64,000 nucleotides of DNA from Notamacropus eugenii (lineage: Eukaryota > Chordata > Mammalia > Diprotodontia > Macropodidae), in assembly GCF_028372415.1 (NCBI RefSeq), contig NC_092875.1, positions 187,063,022 to 187,127,021 of the forward strand, written 5' to 3'. Both the position numbers and the translations under genes were made by a program. Below are positions 33,246-44,300 of the stretch, piece by piece; positions within the stretch are counted from its first letter, which is position 1, and every line of letters starts with the position of its first letter. The notes below the pieces were generated by a model. The model searched no databases. It had not been told where the DNA came from and was given only the letters and a program-made list of their open reading frames with translations.

Positions 33246-33929
33246 ACTAAGGACTCCCAACTTGACAAGCAAGCAATGAAAAAAGATAAAGATGAAAGGA
33301 GTGAGGCCCTTCTGGGTTATTCACAGGAACTACTGTGCCAAGGTCCAGAAAGAAGAAATTCCCTCCACCAAAGGGCTCTGGGTGCTGTGTAAAGATTGCA
33401 ATCCCATCTGCTTCCTAAATTCGGTAGAAATAATGCCAACCAGACCTTGACACTCTGATAGAAAACTGTATTTCTAACTAACTATTCCATTAGCTCATTT
33501 CTCAACAGATCCATTGATGGAAAAAGCTAAAGGAAAAGGAAACGTGATTCTAGAAAGCACTATGATGGGCAGGGAAATCTACTTTGCTGTTGTTTTATTG
33601 GGGGCTTTGGGGAGTGAGGGAAGGAAAGGGAATTGTTTCTTATTTTGATGGCTTAAAGGAAGTATCCTGAAGAGGTTACATGGCAATATCCCTGCCTAGA
33701 GAGCTTAGGGGCAGTTATAATAGGGGAGGAAATGAACTCTTCAATCCAGACATCAGAATCCAAAGTAATGAACTACAGATGCAAGGAGACAGCTTCCAAG
33801 TTGGATATTAGCAAGCAATCTCTCAAGGATGGCCATATAGGAGTCACATGGAAACCACAAACAGAGGGCTAAGCCTGCTGAAGCACTGTTTCTTTTTATT
33901 CACACTCATGGAAATTTGTTTTAGACATC
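33246..33929. other. Unique sequence
   Basis: No feature recognised. Confidence 0.3.
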
Positions 33930-34022
33930 TTGGGTAGGGACAGTGTTACATAATGCTTTGGTGTCCTCAAGACTCTCTAGGTCAGCGCTGGGTACATAGT
34001 GACTACTCAACAAATAGTTAGG
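33930..34022 (+). mobile_element. L2 LINE 3' end, sense
   Basis: 'ggtagggacagtgttacata' and 'agcgctgggtacatagtgac', ending with 'tactcaacaaatagtt'. Confidence 0.65.
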
Positions 34023-34175
34023 TAACATATATTTACTAAGTGCCTACTATGTGCTGGGCACTGTGCTAATATCCTAGGTTTCAAAGAAAGACAAATGGGG
34101 GAATTCTAATGGGGGATTCAACGTCCAAAGAGCTATGTACATAAAAACCATATAGATGGCAAATGGGAGATAATC
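34020..34175 (-). mobile_element. L2 LINE 3' end, antisense
   Basis: 'tttactaagtgcctactatg' and 'tgctgggcactgtgctaata' are a good reversed L2 tail. With the sense tail just before, two L2 termini meet head to head. Confidence 0.8.
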
Positions 34176-34446
34176 TCATAGGTAGTAATGGTTGAGTTCC
34201 TCTGTATCTCCATGCTATAAAATGACCCTGCCTGATTATTGGTTTGGGGTAGGATATGTTGGGATGCTTTGCAAACTAAAGAATATGTTGGTACTGCTGT
34301 ATGCCCTTATGTTCTGCACATGCCCATTTCTTTGTGCCCATTACATTAGTAATTTTTGCAATAATATAGCATGGTATAAAATAGCATAGAAGAACTCAAG
34401 CTTGAACCAGTGACTCAGTAAAACTAAGGTAGGAAGTGATTAGAAG
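34176..34446. other. Unique sequence
   Basis: A 65-codon plus frame at 34192 has no known relative. Confidence 0.3.
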
Positions 34447-34640
34447 AAAGGATCATAGGCTTATAGATTTATAACTATAATAGACTTCAGTGATCATTGA
34501 ATTCAACCTTTTCATTTTTCAGATGAGGAAACTGAGGCCCAAAGAATTGATGAGACTCACCCAAGGTTGCAATGACAGATCAAGGATCTGAACCCAGGTC
34601 CTCTGGCTCCAAGTCCAGACCCTCTCTCCATGGCCCTATC
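34447..34640 (-). mobile_element. MIR/THER-like SINE, antisense
   Basis: 'ggatcataggcttatagatt', 'cagatgaggaaactgaggcc' and 'aacccaggtcctctggctcc' are all well kept. Confidence 0.85.
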
Positions 34641-34753
34641 AAGGCCCAAACAGTTATCTATTACCCATAGTTTCTATCCTATGTCTGTCAATTCAGCCTA
34701 GCTGTTGAGTAGGAACCAAAGCTGTTAAACTATAATGATAACAACAAAAGAGC

Positions 34754-35029
34754 GTGTTGGGAATCAGAGCAGCACCACAGGAAAAAAAAACTATTGTTCA
34801 TGATTGTCCAGGCATAATTTTAACCCATAAAAATTTTAAGAACAATGTTTTAATAGATACTGATATACCAACTACTTGTAACCTCCAAGATACATGGAAC
34901 GAAAAACTCTCAAAATATAGAGTTAGTGGAAGAAATAAAAACCATGTGGGAACAAAAAGAAGAAATTATCATTCCCATCTTGTCTGCTACTGCAGTGGTG
35001 CCCAAAATGCTCCCTGTGGACGTCTGTAG
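34754..35029 (+). mobile_element. LINE protein remnant, C-terminal type
   Basis: One frame stays open for 91 codons. The part KNFKNNVLIDTDIPTTCNLQ, then WNEKLSKYRVSGRNKNHVGT, resembles a conserved C-terminal segment seen in some LINE proteins (pattern: LIDIAIPxDxN...EKxxKYxDLxxEIxxMW). Several expected residues are changed (the Trp before the lysine-rich run is Gly), and the last 20 residues drift off. I believe the family is of R2/R4 type but cannot prove it. Confidence 0.5.
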
Positions 35030-35167
35030 AAGATACGTTTATGTTTCCATTGCTTATATTCAATTACAAATGCAATCATTTTATCTATCTGCATAACAGT
35101 CCATTGAATATTAAACCTAAAAGAGCACTAAGAAGGACCATTTCTTTCTGAATTTCATCAAAATTAA

Positions 35168-35198
35168 TAATGATGATGATGGTGGTGATGATAATAAT
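35168..35198. repeat. (GAT)n-like simple repeat
   Basis: aatgatgatgatggtggtgatgataataat. Confidence 0.9.
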
Positions 35199-35330
35199 TC
35201 TGAGGCCTGAAGCCATGGAGGTGGAAAAAACAATTTCATCATCAAGGTAGAGTCAGTCAGGAAACACTCAGCTAGAAGAAGTGACCTGCAGAGGATCATC
35301 AAAGAGAGAGGAAAAGGCAGGAGGGAAGAG

Positions 35331-35531
35331 TCTAGAACAGGGATGTCAAACTCAAATAGAAAAGAATCCCTGACGGCCTCACATTAACTTTTAAAATAAC
35401 AAATGAACATTTCCTATGTTGTATTGCATTTTTATCTATTGTGTTCAACATTTCTCAGTTATATTTTAATCTGACTCAGGTAGCGCTCTGGAGTGTTGCA
35501 GGCCATGAATTTGATGCCTCTGATCTAGAAC
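35331..35531. mobile_element. hAT-type non-autonomous DNA transposon with 8-bp TSD
   Basis: The element (about 35339-35523) begins agggatgtcaaactc and ends gaatttgatgcctctga, which pair as roughly 16-bp imperfect inverted repeats. It is flanked on both sides by tctagaac (35331-35338 and 35524-35531), an exact 8-bp duplication typical of hAT transposition. It is 185 bp, AT-rich inside and has no coding capacity. Confidence 0.9.
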
Positions 35532-36854
35532 ATGGGGCTCCCACAATAAAGGTATGTAACTAAACTGGGGTGATTGGGGGAGTTGATAGCATCCCCTGAC
35601 TTTAGATTTCATGGTACCCTAATCCCTATCCCCCAAAGCTTACCCAAACCCACAAACCTATGCACCTCATAGAAAATGGGTTTACTCTACCCCCACAAAC
35701 CAACATGCCCCAGACGTAATGGGCTCTTTCTGCATTAAAGAAAAAAGTTACCTTCTCTAGGGACTCTATGTGGAAAGAAGAATCTTATACTTGAACATTT
35801 CACCTAGACAAGATACCAGAGCTCTACCAATACAACTTTTCCAGTGTATAGCACATTCTTGACATAAGCCAAAGAAAACATTTCAAAAAGGAACTCTTCT
35901 TACTTTGGTACTTAAGATGCATGGGTTTATTGTGCTGTATGTATAACTAACTATGGAGGGAGAAAAAGAGGATGTCCCTTAGAGGAACAATAAAGTGAAG
36001 GATAGAGGATTTCCTCCAATTTAATGTTTTCCCATATGTGGTGCTAAAAAAATAATACAGCAAATTCACACAGATATTGCAAAGTGCTCAAAGAGAACTG
36101 GACCACTTTCAGGGTTTTCTATTGCTACTAGAGCTCACATAAAAAGACAATAACCTCAGACACCTGCCCACCACTGCTTTATAACCCAGGAAAACCTGGA
36201 ATCTTGGAGCAGTCTTCTCCCAATGGGGAGAAGAGAACCATGTCCACATTCATTTGGAGATTCTTAGGCACAAAACCAGAGAGACAGGTCCAAACAGTGA
36301 GTAAGACATGTCTTTCACCATATCCCTTGCCCATTACTGAACTCAGCACCAAGTAGCTGAAATACTGGAGCACAAAAGCTTTATCAATGGCAGAGCAGGT
36401 TAACAAAGAATCATAGATCCTCATAGTTGCAATAGACTTCAGTAGTCAACTCAGTGAAGGCAACGGGGTAGCAGCTAGGGTAGTAGTAAGGCAGGGGAGG
36501 GAAAAAAAAAGTGGTACCCTCCAACTGCTCCCTACCAAAAGAGAGGGAGGGGGAGGGAGACAAAGCTTTTACATAGCCAACCCACACAATTCTAGTGAGA
36601 ATGAGATTCATTGCTGGGCAACCTTCTTGTCTTGAATCAAATCTGTCTTTGTTAATTTTTGTATCATTCCCTTCTTTCCCTTTTTTAAGGTTGTCCTTGG
36701 TCCAAGATATCCAAATTCCTCATCCTGACATTCAGACTTGTCCTCACTATTCACTTCAGCCAGATTTCATTAAAATGAAAATGACAGAGAGACATGGTAT
36801 AGTTTTCCGGAGATCCCACAAATTCCATGGGCTCTCTCCTGTGGTAGTCAAGTT
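35532..36854. other. Unique sequence, 1.3 kb
   Basis: A faint SINE head at 36408-36440 ('aagaatcatagatcctcata') is the only repeat hint. An 81-codon minus frame at 36179-36424 has no motif. Confidence 0.35.
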
Positions 36855-37065
36855 TAAACTTAAACTCAAGAAACTTGGATTTCAACCTTGACTGTGAGAC
36901 TTACTAGCTCTGTGACTTTGAGTAAGTCCTTTAACCTTTGATCTTTAAATTCTGCGTATGTAAAATGGCAATAATGATACTAGTACTACCTACCTCACAG
37001 AACAGTTGTGAGGAAAATGTCAAAACCTAAAACAGTGGGTAAATGTGAGTTATTATTGTTATTAT
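36855..37065 (+). mobile_element. MIR SINE, sense, near full length
   Basis: 'gagacttactagctctgtga', 'ctttgagtaagtcctttaac' and 'cagaacagttgtgaggaaaa', then a tattattgttattatt end. Confidence 0.85.
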
Positions 37066-37769
37066 TCACTTCTACCAGGCAGACCCATAAAAGCCTTCAT
37101 CTATACTATTCCCTGAGGTTAACAAACCATTGTCTGACCCAGTGTCTGTCTCCAATATTCAAGCTGTAGATTTTAGAAAAACCTGAATTTATAAGCTGAG
37201 AACTCAGCTTGATCCAATTCAACATCTTCAAATTCCCCTCCAAAATTTTCCTTTGCTTTATTATATATATGATGAAGTGAGTTCAAATGAAAACTGCTCT
37301 CCAAGTCCTCATATTTATTTCATAATGCCAATATTATTTTTACCAAGCTCATATTTCAAGAATCTTCACTCTGTTCTGATTACTCTGAACCAGGGGAAAT
37401 TATCTTATCCCCTTCCCTGGATTTTAAGGAGAAACTGTCTGTGGCTTTTGTTTATCAACATAGCAATTTCTCTTACATGGAATTGAAGTCAGAATTTAGG
37501 AAGAAAAGAAACATCCAGGATAGGCTCAACTTTATTGGAGAAGATAAAGAGGTGTTGATTTCCCCAGAGGCTCCATGGTGGTTATTTACACCCATTAAAG
37601 GTTCCATGGTTCATGGATGGAAGTTTTTAAAAGATCCCATGGCCCTCACATGACTGTCTACACTGATCTACAGCTAGAGGAGCCTTCGCCAGACTTCACT
37701 TGTCTCTCAGTTAGAATCATGGTAATTACCAAGTCTATGAATAGTTACTGGGAAAAGGAAAGAATATAA
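37066..37769. other. Unique sequence
   Basis: No feature recognised in about 700 bp. Confidence 0.3.
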
Positions 37770-37925
37770 CCAAAGAATCTCAGAGTTGGAAGGAATCTTA
37801 TGGACCATTTGGGACAAGAGGGAGACAAAGTCTTGGGACAAGACCTTGACCTTTGGCCAAGGTCACATTAGCCAGCCTCAAACTTTTGTTCTCTAGTTTC
37901 CAATCTGGTGCTCTTTCTGCTCCGA
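37770..37925 (-). mobile_element. MIR/THER-like SINE, antisense
   Basis: 'agaatctcagagttggaagg', 'ggccaaggtcacattagcca' and 'ccaatctggtgctctttctg' in antisense order. Confidence 0.7.
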
Positions 37926-38282
37926 CATTTGTACTCTGTAAATGAGCTTATAAGGGGAAATCCTGAAGCATTCCAGAGTGGGATGGCTGCTACTGTGATT
38001 TTCTTTGAAGGGCAAAGAACCTTGATATTAAAAAGCTAAATTAAGAACATACCTAAATCAGGTTCTAAGTTACTTAAGAGGCGCCACCACAGGAAATGAT
38101 TATATGGTGGCTTTTATAAAATGTAGCAAAGAAATGTGTCTGCTCTCCTCTAGGGGTCAGTGATACTGGCCTAGTGACAGACAGGACAGGGGTCCAGGAT
38201 TAGTTGGCAGAGATGTTTAACTAGTTAAGAGGAAACCAAAACCAAACCAAGGTAATGGACTATGCAGGAATTCCTTAAGAAT

Positions 38283-38490
38283 TTTTTTTGGGGGGTCACA
38301 GACTCTTTGGGCAGCCTCACGACACCCATGGACCAAAGTTTATTGTCTACATTGATAATTTAAAGAAAACCTAAATTTCAGTTGGAGACTATTGAAAATA
38401 ATCACATAATTTTCCCACTCAAGTTCACAGACCCCCACTCATGGCCCCTCTGGAGGTCTGTGGTCCCCAGGTTAAGAATCCCTGGGTCAG
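38283..38490 (-). mobile_element. Possible DNA element, family B
   Basis: The right end 'ccccaggttaagaatccctg' and the inner 'ggaggtctgtggtcc', 'tcacagacccccactcat' look like a recurrent hAT-like mammalian element whose ends read ggttcttaacc. The left end 'attccttaagaatttt' may be the partner. No exact target duplication seen. Confidence 0.5.
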
Positions 38491-39984
38491 AGGTTCTGGT
38501 GATGTGGCTTCACTTCAGTCATCACATTCAGTCATCACAACTATGTCTTTTTTAGCCCAAAGGGGGAGTGTCATTCACAGTGTTCTTTTTCCTGAATCAC
38601 CCTCTGTGACACAGCTGTTGAAATGAGAGTTGCCCAGGTTGTCCTAATTAGTCTAACTTGATTCCCAAAGGCCCAAAGACACACTAAGACATCTACAAGC
38701 CCATGGTTTAGCTTCTGCTAAAGTGATGCTCATGATGACTTTTTAAGTTCCTTTACAATTCATGATTCTGATACCACAAAAGTTAGGGCATGGTCCCAGT
38801 GTTGCGTAAGAGCCTTCCTCCATGAGGTTTTCATAGGGAGAAAAGAGTAGCATCATATTAACACTAAGGTCAGAGCCCTACAAATTAGCAGCATACTATG
38901 CTGCTGCATGTGTTCCAAATCCCATCCTCTCTGACCCCAAAGCTGTAATATCATAATTGCAAATGAGTTTTCCTGCCAAACATACCCCCTATATGCGACA
39001 GTTACCATGCTAAATGGAAACGCCTGCTTCTTTTTTGTGGTGGTGTTGCTCATAAAATTTGACAACATGGTCTGGATGCTTCGTAAAAGTACACATTTGT
39101 CTACATAATCATGAGAAGACTGAAACTGGAGAGAAGTGTTGGGATTTTTCCCCCTCATATGTTCCGGAGGCACAAATTTTGTGCTGAGATCACATACAGG
39201 GAGGAAAAAAGGTCTGCCCAAATGGGAAGTTTTTGTAAAGTTAAAAGCAAGACGGGTTGTGATGGAGAAGCATTTGAGACTTCAAAGAATGTTCATAATT
39301 AGGAATTCAGTGATGAAACTAGCATCCCCTTCATGTCCCATTCATTCCCTGATGTTCATTGCCAATTTCCTTTGGAGAGATTATTCTGAATTCAGCCCAT
39401 CAGAAACAAATTGGACTTATTTCTCTCTAAGAAATTGGAGCCAATACAATAATGCCAAATTATGGTTGGAACGATGCTAAACTTGGTTCTGATTTTTTGT
39501 GACAAAATAATTCCAGATTATAACCAAAATGTGTAGTTCAGGATAAATCTTAGTTTTTAAAATTATTCTAAATATCCCTAATACTTAATAAGAGAAATAG
39601 TTAATTTGATAATTGAGTCTCCTTTCATGGAATCCTCCATGAAAAGGGGTATCTTGATCCCCATAACTACTGCAGCACCAAAAGAACCTTAATATGAGGA
39701 GGTTTCGTCTATCAGGTGATGTCCTATGGCATGGACCACAGAGACAGCTTTATGATCGGATTCCAGTATATTCATACTGGATAAGAATTTACTGAAATCA
39801 TTGCTCTGGGAACTGACTCTTCACAGTTAGCTGTGACAGAAATTGTGTTTAGTATCAAGGGAAAGAAAAGTCAGAAATAAAAATTCAGCAGTCCTTGCCC
39901 TAAAGGAACCTACCTTCTAGCAGAAAAAAACCAAATGCATGGACATAAGTAATGCAGAATATACACAAGATTGCCATGACATGG
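38491..39984. other. Unique sequence, 1.5 kb
   Basis: Overlapping frames of up to 122 codons occur on both strands at 38853-39480, which is typical of chance. No repeats recognised. Confidence 0.35.
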
Positions 39985-40610
39985 AGTGAAAAGAGTACGG
40001 AAGACCTGGGTACCAAATTCATCTCTGCCATTAATTACCTGGTTGACCTTGGGAAAATCACTAAGCCTGATTCCTCACATAATTTAAGTATTTGGAGTAG
40101 ATGATCTTTAAGACACTTTCTACTTGGAAAGATTTACATGAACTGATGCTGAGTGAAGCGAGCAGAACCAGGAAAACACTGTACACAGTAACAGCCACAT
40201 TGTTCAGTGATTAATGACGACGGACTTAGCTCTTCTGAGCAAAGCAATGGTCTAAGAAAACTCCAAAAGACTCATGATAGAAAATGCTATCCACATCCAG
40301 AGAGAGAACTATGGAGTCTGAATACGGATCGGAGCATACTATTTTCTCTCTCTTTTTTGTTTTTTTCTTTCTCATGGTTTTTCCTTTTTATTCTGATTCT
40401 TCTTTCACAAAATAACTCATGTGGAAACATATTTAATATGATTGTACATATATAGGCTATATCAGATTGCAGGCTGTCTTGAGGAGGGGAGAGAGGAAAA
40501 TTTAGAACTCAAAATCTTATAAAAGTAATTATTGAAAACTAAAAATAAATAAATTCCTATTTTAAAAAAAGATACTTTCTAGCTCTGAAACTCCATAATT
40601 ATGATTCCAG
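39985..40610 (+). mobile_element. MIR/THER-like SINE, interrupted by an L1
   Basis: The left part (39985-40110) has 'ggttgaccttgggaaaatca' and 'tttggagtagatgatcttta'. The right part (40582-40610) gives the 3' end 'gctctgaaactccataatta'. The L1 in 40123-40568 splits it. Confidence 0.75.
40110..40581 (+). mobile_element. L1 LINE 3' end with target-site duplication
   Basis: 5'-truncated at 'ttggaaagatttacatgaac', followed by 'agcagaaccaggaaaacact', 'ctcatgatagaaaatgctat', the 3' UTR and an A-rich end. Flanks aagacactttcta (40110-40122) and aagatactttcta (40569-40581) match at 12 of 13 positions. Confidence 0.9.
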
Positions 40611-40744
40611 TCACTGCTGGCTGGGATACAAATGCTCTTTACCCCAAAGATTCAAAAGAATCTTTGAGCTAGTCCTGCTACCTGCTTAGATATACTGAAA
40701 AGATATTATGTTAACTCAAATAAATTTCACATTAAGTGGAATTT

Positions 40745-40930
40745 TTGAAGCATGCTAATGCAACCACATTTTCCTGCCCCCAATCTTCCCACCTATGGAA
40801 ATCCTTTCTTCAGTATCCATGTCCAGTGATCCCTGCTTCACAAAGTCTTCCCTGATCCCCCAGCCAGGAGCAATCTCTCCCTTCTATGAATTCTTGGCAC
40901 ATCTTTTTCATGACTCTCTTACAGTAATCG
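40745..40930 (+). mobile_element. L2 LINE 3' region, sense
   Basis: 'tcacaaagtcttccctgatc' and 'cccagccaggagcaatctct' are the L2 block just before its 3' UTR (gtgaagccttccctgacc). Confidence 0.75.
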
Positions 40931-40959
40931 TGATAGCCATTATCATCATCCTCACTATT

Positions 40960-41190
40960 ATCTATCTAATAGTTTAGGTTCAGCTAAGATATATAGATAT
41001 GCTTATCTGAGCCTCACTAAAGTACGATGAGGTAGGGGCTAGTACTTTTCCTCCTTTTATAAATGAGGAAACCAAGGCTGAGAGAGGTTAAATGACTTGT
41101 TTGGTCTCTCCAGACAGTAAATGTCTGAGGCAGAATTCAAAATCAACTCTTCCCAAATATAAGTCCAGCCCTCCATTCACTATTGCAAGC
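40960..41190 (-). mobile_element. MIR-type SINE, antisense
   Basis: 'tataaatgaggaaaccaagg', 'gaggttaaatgacttgtttg' and 'ccctccattcactattgcaa' in order. Confidence 0.75.
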
Positions 41191-41232
41191 TGCTTACTAT
41201 GCACTGATCATATTCTAGTTGTGTAATAGTTT

Positions 41233-41300
41233 TAAGGATCATAGGATTTAGAGTTGGAAGAAACCTTAGAGATCATCTGATTCAGTCTTGTCCTAAATAT
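41233..41300 (-). mobile_element. MIR/THER-like SINE head, antisense
   Basis: 'ggatcataggatttagagtt' and 'ggaagaaaccttagagatca' are clear; the rest is missing. Confidence 0.75.
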
Positions 41301-41361
41301 TCTATTTATTCATTTATGTATTTATTTTTAATCAGGCAGTAATCTTTACTGAACATTCAGT

Positions 41362-41730
41362 GAGTCATTATTGTTTATTCTTCATTTCAAAAAGGACAAT
41401 AACATCACAGGGCAATGTCTTGACTAGTGCATGAATTGGATTTAAGTGAGGAATAGTTGTTCAAAATCATCAGCTTCATTTTCTCTTCCAAAGTCATTGA
41501 AGTCCAGTAGTAGAATGAAAGTCAAGATGACTAGAGATGGCCCATGATGCAATGAATGACCTTGCATCATCAATACCTAACCACTCAGCACTCCACTGCA
41601 CCTGCGTCAGCCACCTCCATGGCTATTGGAACAAATTGTTCTCATCTGCTCATTCCTGTGAGGAAAATCTTTGCATGCTTGAGGTACACATCCCCTTAAC
41701 TCACAGATAGATTTGAGACCTGGTTTTAAT
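41362..41730 (-). mobile_element. RTE-related repeat (MamRTE/MAR4-like), antisense
   Basis: 'attgtttattcttcatttca' followed by 'aaaaggacaataacatcaca', then 'gatgactagagatggcccat' and 'tggctattggaacaaattgt'. These match a marsupial RTE-tailed sequence (consensus like ttgtccttcattctcgaagaggac). Confidence 0.55.
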
Positions 41731-41969
41731 CTTAATCTGGTTTTGCCCACCCGCCAAGACTTTTACCAGGGTATGACCACTGCTCATGGTATAAATTCTT
41801 GGAGTCACAGATTGGGTGACAAGTTGGACCCCAAAGATGGATGCAAAACCCTAAAAAAGAACATGGTAAGCTCTCACACCAGAGGTGCTAGTCCTCCCTG
41901 AACATTCTTACCTCCCATTCAGAGAGTACAAAATACCTAGAAAAGCTTACAGGACTTGCAAAGTCTGTT

Positions 41970-42202
41970 AAGACTTTATTAGACTTACTATGTTTTCTTT
42001 CACAATATGACTATTATGGACATGTTTTACATGACTACATGTGTATAACCTATATCAAATTCCTTGCCTTCTCAATAAGGGGGGTTGAAGGAGGGAGAGA
42101 ATTTTGAACTCAAGGTTTTAAAAGCAAATGTTAGAAGTTGTTTTTACATGTAACTGGGGGAAAATGAAATATTTAATAGAAAAAAAGACTTTATAAGACT
42201 TA
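41970..42202 (+). mobile_element. L1 LINE 3' UTR with an 18-bp target-site duplication
   Basis: A short 3' piece ('gtgtataacctatatcaaat', 'attttgaactcaaggtttta', A-rich end). Flanks aagactttattagactta (41970-41987) and aagactttataagactta (42185-42202) match at 17 of 18 positions. Confidence 0.92.
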
Positions 42203-42300
42203 AACAGAAGTCTTAAACAGAAGACTTTAATTTCTGCCCTCATGGAACTTATAGTCCAATGTAGGTGATGGTGCATATAAACACAAATGACAGGAATAAA
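42203..42300 (-). mobile_element. L2 LINE fragment, antisense
   Basis: 'ctgccctcatggaacttata' and 'gtccaatgtaggtgatggtg' resemble the reversed L2 'ccctcaaggagcttacagtc' region. Confidence 0.6.
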
Positions 42301-42582
42301 ATTAATACTTAAGTTGAGAGACCTAACTGTGTTTATATAACAATAAAGTATTTGCCTAAGTTAAGTATTTCAGGTGAGAAAAAAATATGGTTAAGAATGG
42401 AGTTAATTCATTGTGTCTTTGGTAAAGTCACAACTTACCTAAGATTTCAGATTCTTCTTCTGTAAAATTGAATAGACCAGCTCCCATATGCCCATTGTAC
42501 AGATTAGGTAACAGAAGTCCAAGAGATGAAATGATTTGTACAAGGTCCCCTAAGAAGAAAATAGCCAAGAAGGTAGGCAACT

Positions 42583-42860
42583 GCAGCCAGGTGGCCCAGT
42601 GGATAGAGCATTGCACCTGAAATTGGAAAGACCTGAGTTCAGATTCAGCCTCTAAAACTTACTGCCTACAGGACTCTGGGCAAGTCCCTTAACTTCCATC
42701 TACCTCAGTTTTCTCAACTGGGAAGTGGGGATAACGATTGTACCTACCTCCCAGAGTTATACTGAAGATTAAATGAAATACCATGTGTTAAAATGATCAG
42801 TACAGTTTCTGGGACATAGTAAGCACTTAATAAATTCTTCTTTCCTTCCTTCCAGATCTA
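42583..42860 (+). mobile_element. MIR/MAR1-type SINE, sense, full length
   Basis: From 'caactgcagccaggtggccc' and 'agtggatagagcattgcacc' through 'gggcaagtcccttaacttcc' to 'ccagagttatactgaagatt' and 'agtaagcacttaataaattc'. It lacks the RTE tail and has an L2-like 3' end, as in MIR. Confidence 0.88.
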
Positions 42861-42974
42861 GAGCTCTTTAATTACCCTCTGTTGACTCATGTTATTTGGT
42901 TAATAAGACTATAAACTCCTTAAGTAAAGCCTCTGTCCTTATATTTGTTTGTCCTACCCTTCCTCAGCACCAAA

Positions 42975-43185
42975 AACAAGAAGGATAATGATAATAGCTG
43001 ACATTTGTTTGGCACTTTACAGTTTATAAAGCTTTTTTTCCTCCCACAATGACCTGGTAAAGTAGATAGTGTGTCTATTAAAAGACCAAGAGCCACAAAT
43101 CCTATCAGTGGCAAAGCCAGCATTCAGAACTTGTCTTCTGGCTTCATGCATAGAAAGAACATTCTTTCTATACCTGGTATCCTAT
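42975..43185 (-). mobile_element. MIR-type SINE, antisense
   Basis: 'gataatagctgacatttgtt' and 'tggcactttacagtttataa' start it, followed by 'cagtggcaaagccagcattc'. Confidence 0.75.
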
Positions 43186-43186
43186 T

Positions 43187-43350
43187 CAGGTCCAGTCATT
43201 TCTCAATCATAACCTACTCTTCATGATCTCATTTAGAATTTTCTTGACAAAGGTACTGGAGTGGTTTGCTGTTTCCTTTTCCAGCTCATTTTACAGAGGA
43301 GGAAGTTGAGGCAAACTGGGCTAAGTGACTAAATAGAGTTAAGTGAACTA
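43187..43350 (-). mobile_element. RTE-tailed SINE, antisense, truncated
   Basis: 'tcttcatgatctcatttaga', 'ttttcttgacaaaggtactg' and 'gagtggtttgctgtttcctt' give the reversed RTE tail and 3' body. The tRNA-like half is missing. Confidence 0.8.
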
Positions 43351-43387
43351 ATTCACAAACATTGTAATTACTGTTGTTGCCATTTGG

Positions 43388-43620
43388 GTAAAGGGAGATT
43401 AGATTGGAAAGCCATGATCAAATCAGATTGCAGAGTACCCTGAATGCAAGGAAAATGAGTTTGAACTTCATCCTATAGGTAATAGGGAGCCATTGAAGGT
43501 TTCGGGGTAAGGGAATAGCATGGTGAACGTAGTTTTTAAAGATGTGTGATCTGACTGTGATTATCAGGATATCTACTACAGGGGAGAGACTGAAAGTGGC
43601 AGAGCATGTAGGATGAGGGA
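43388..43620 (-). mobile_element. L2 LINE fragment, antisense
   Basis: 'cctataggtaatagggagcc', 'attgaaggtttcggggtaag' and 'agatgtgtgatctgactgtg' follow antisense L2. Confidence 0.75.
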
Positions 43621-44159
43621 TACAGAACCGCAGGGTGTGGGATCAGGAGCCTTAAGTCTTTGATTGCTATAAGCATTCCTTCCTCAGCGTTCCAAGACTG
43701 TGGCTAACAGTATATAAAAACAACAGTATGTCTATACTTGTCAATGCATTTCTGCTATGGCCAAGAAAGTTTTATGAGTAGAGGAACAGAAAGTCATTTA
43801 TAACTGGGAATCCCACAGCAGCCCAGCTGCAGGGCCCCCAGGTTCCTGAATTTCTCCAGGTCATCTCCAGTATGTTCATGCTGCTATTTGCAGACCCACT
43901 AGAAAAGCAACTGTTGGTGGCAGTGGTTGTTCCTTGGTTGTTTGCCCGAGACTGTGACTGTCACGCTGTTCCAGAATCTAGACAAAGGTTGTGTCACTAA
44001 CAGAAATAAGAAGATTGGCCTCTGTCTAAAATTTAGCCTTTAGCAATGTTTCTGTACATGTTGGCAAAGACTACTCCCCCATTCCTAGGAATTGTGCTGG
44101 GCCAGGCATAGGGGTGTAACAAGAGTCTGCTACTCTAGTCAAGGAATGAAGCGAAAAGA
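43621..44159. promoter_or_regulatory. Repeat-poor block, weak regulatory candidate
   Basis: No repeats recognised. 43790-43990 is GC-richer than its surroundings (cccagctgcagggcccccagg) and keeps CpGs at gcccgag and tcacgctg. No coding frame. Function unknown. Confidence 0.2.
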
Positions 44160-44300
44160 GCCTACAATCCAGGTGAGATAGTACATATGGAGAGGAAGAG
44201 ACAAGTGAAAAGTTGAAAAGACTTTCTCTAATGACTGCATGTAGGCCTCCAAGCAGAAGAATGAATCAAAGATGACTCCTTAGTTCTTCTATCCTTCAGA
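44160..44300 (-). mobile_element. Possible L2 fragment, antisense
   Basis: 'aatcaaagatgactccttag' recalls antisense L2 'gtcaaggatgactccaagg'. The rest is weak. Confidence 0.4.

Noticed and set aside
35331..35531. MER5-type identification of the hAT element
   Set aside because: The ends and duplication prove a hAT-like element, but I cannot assign the subfamily from memory.
38853..39480. Overlapping frames of 114 and 122 codons
   Set aside because: They lie on both strands over the same bases, with no motif or bias favouring one.
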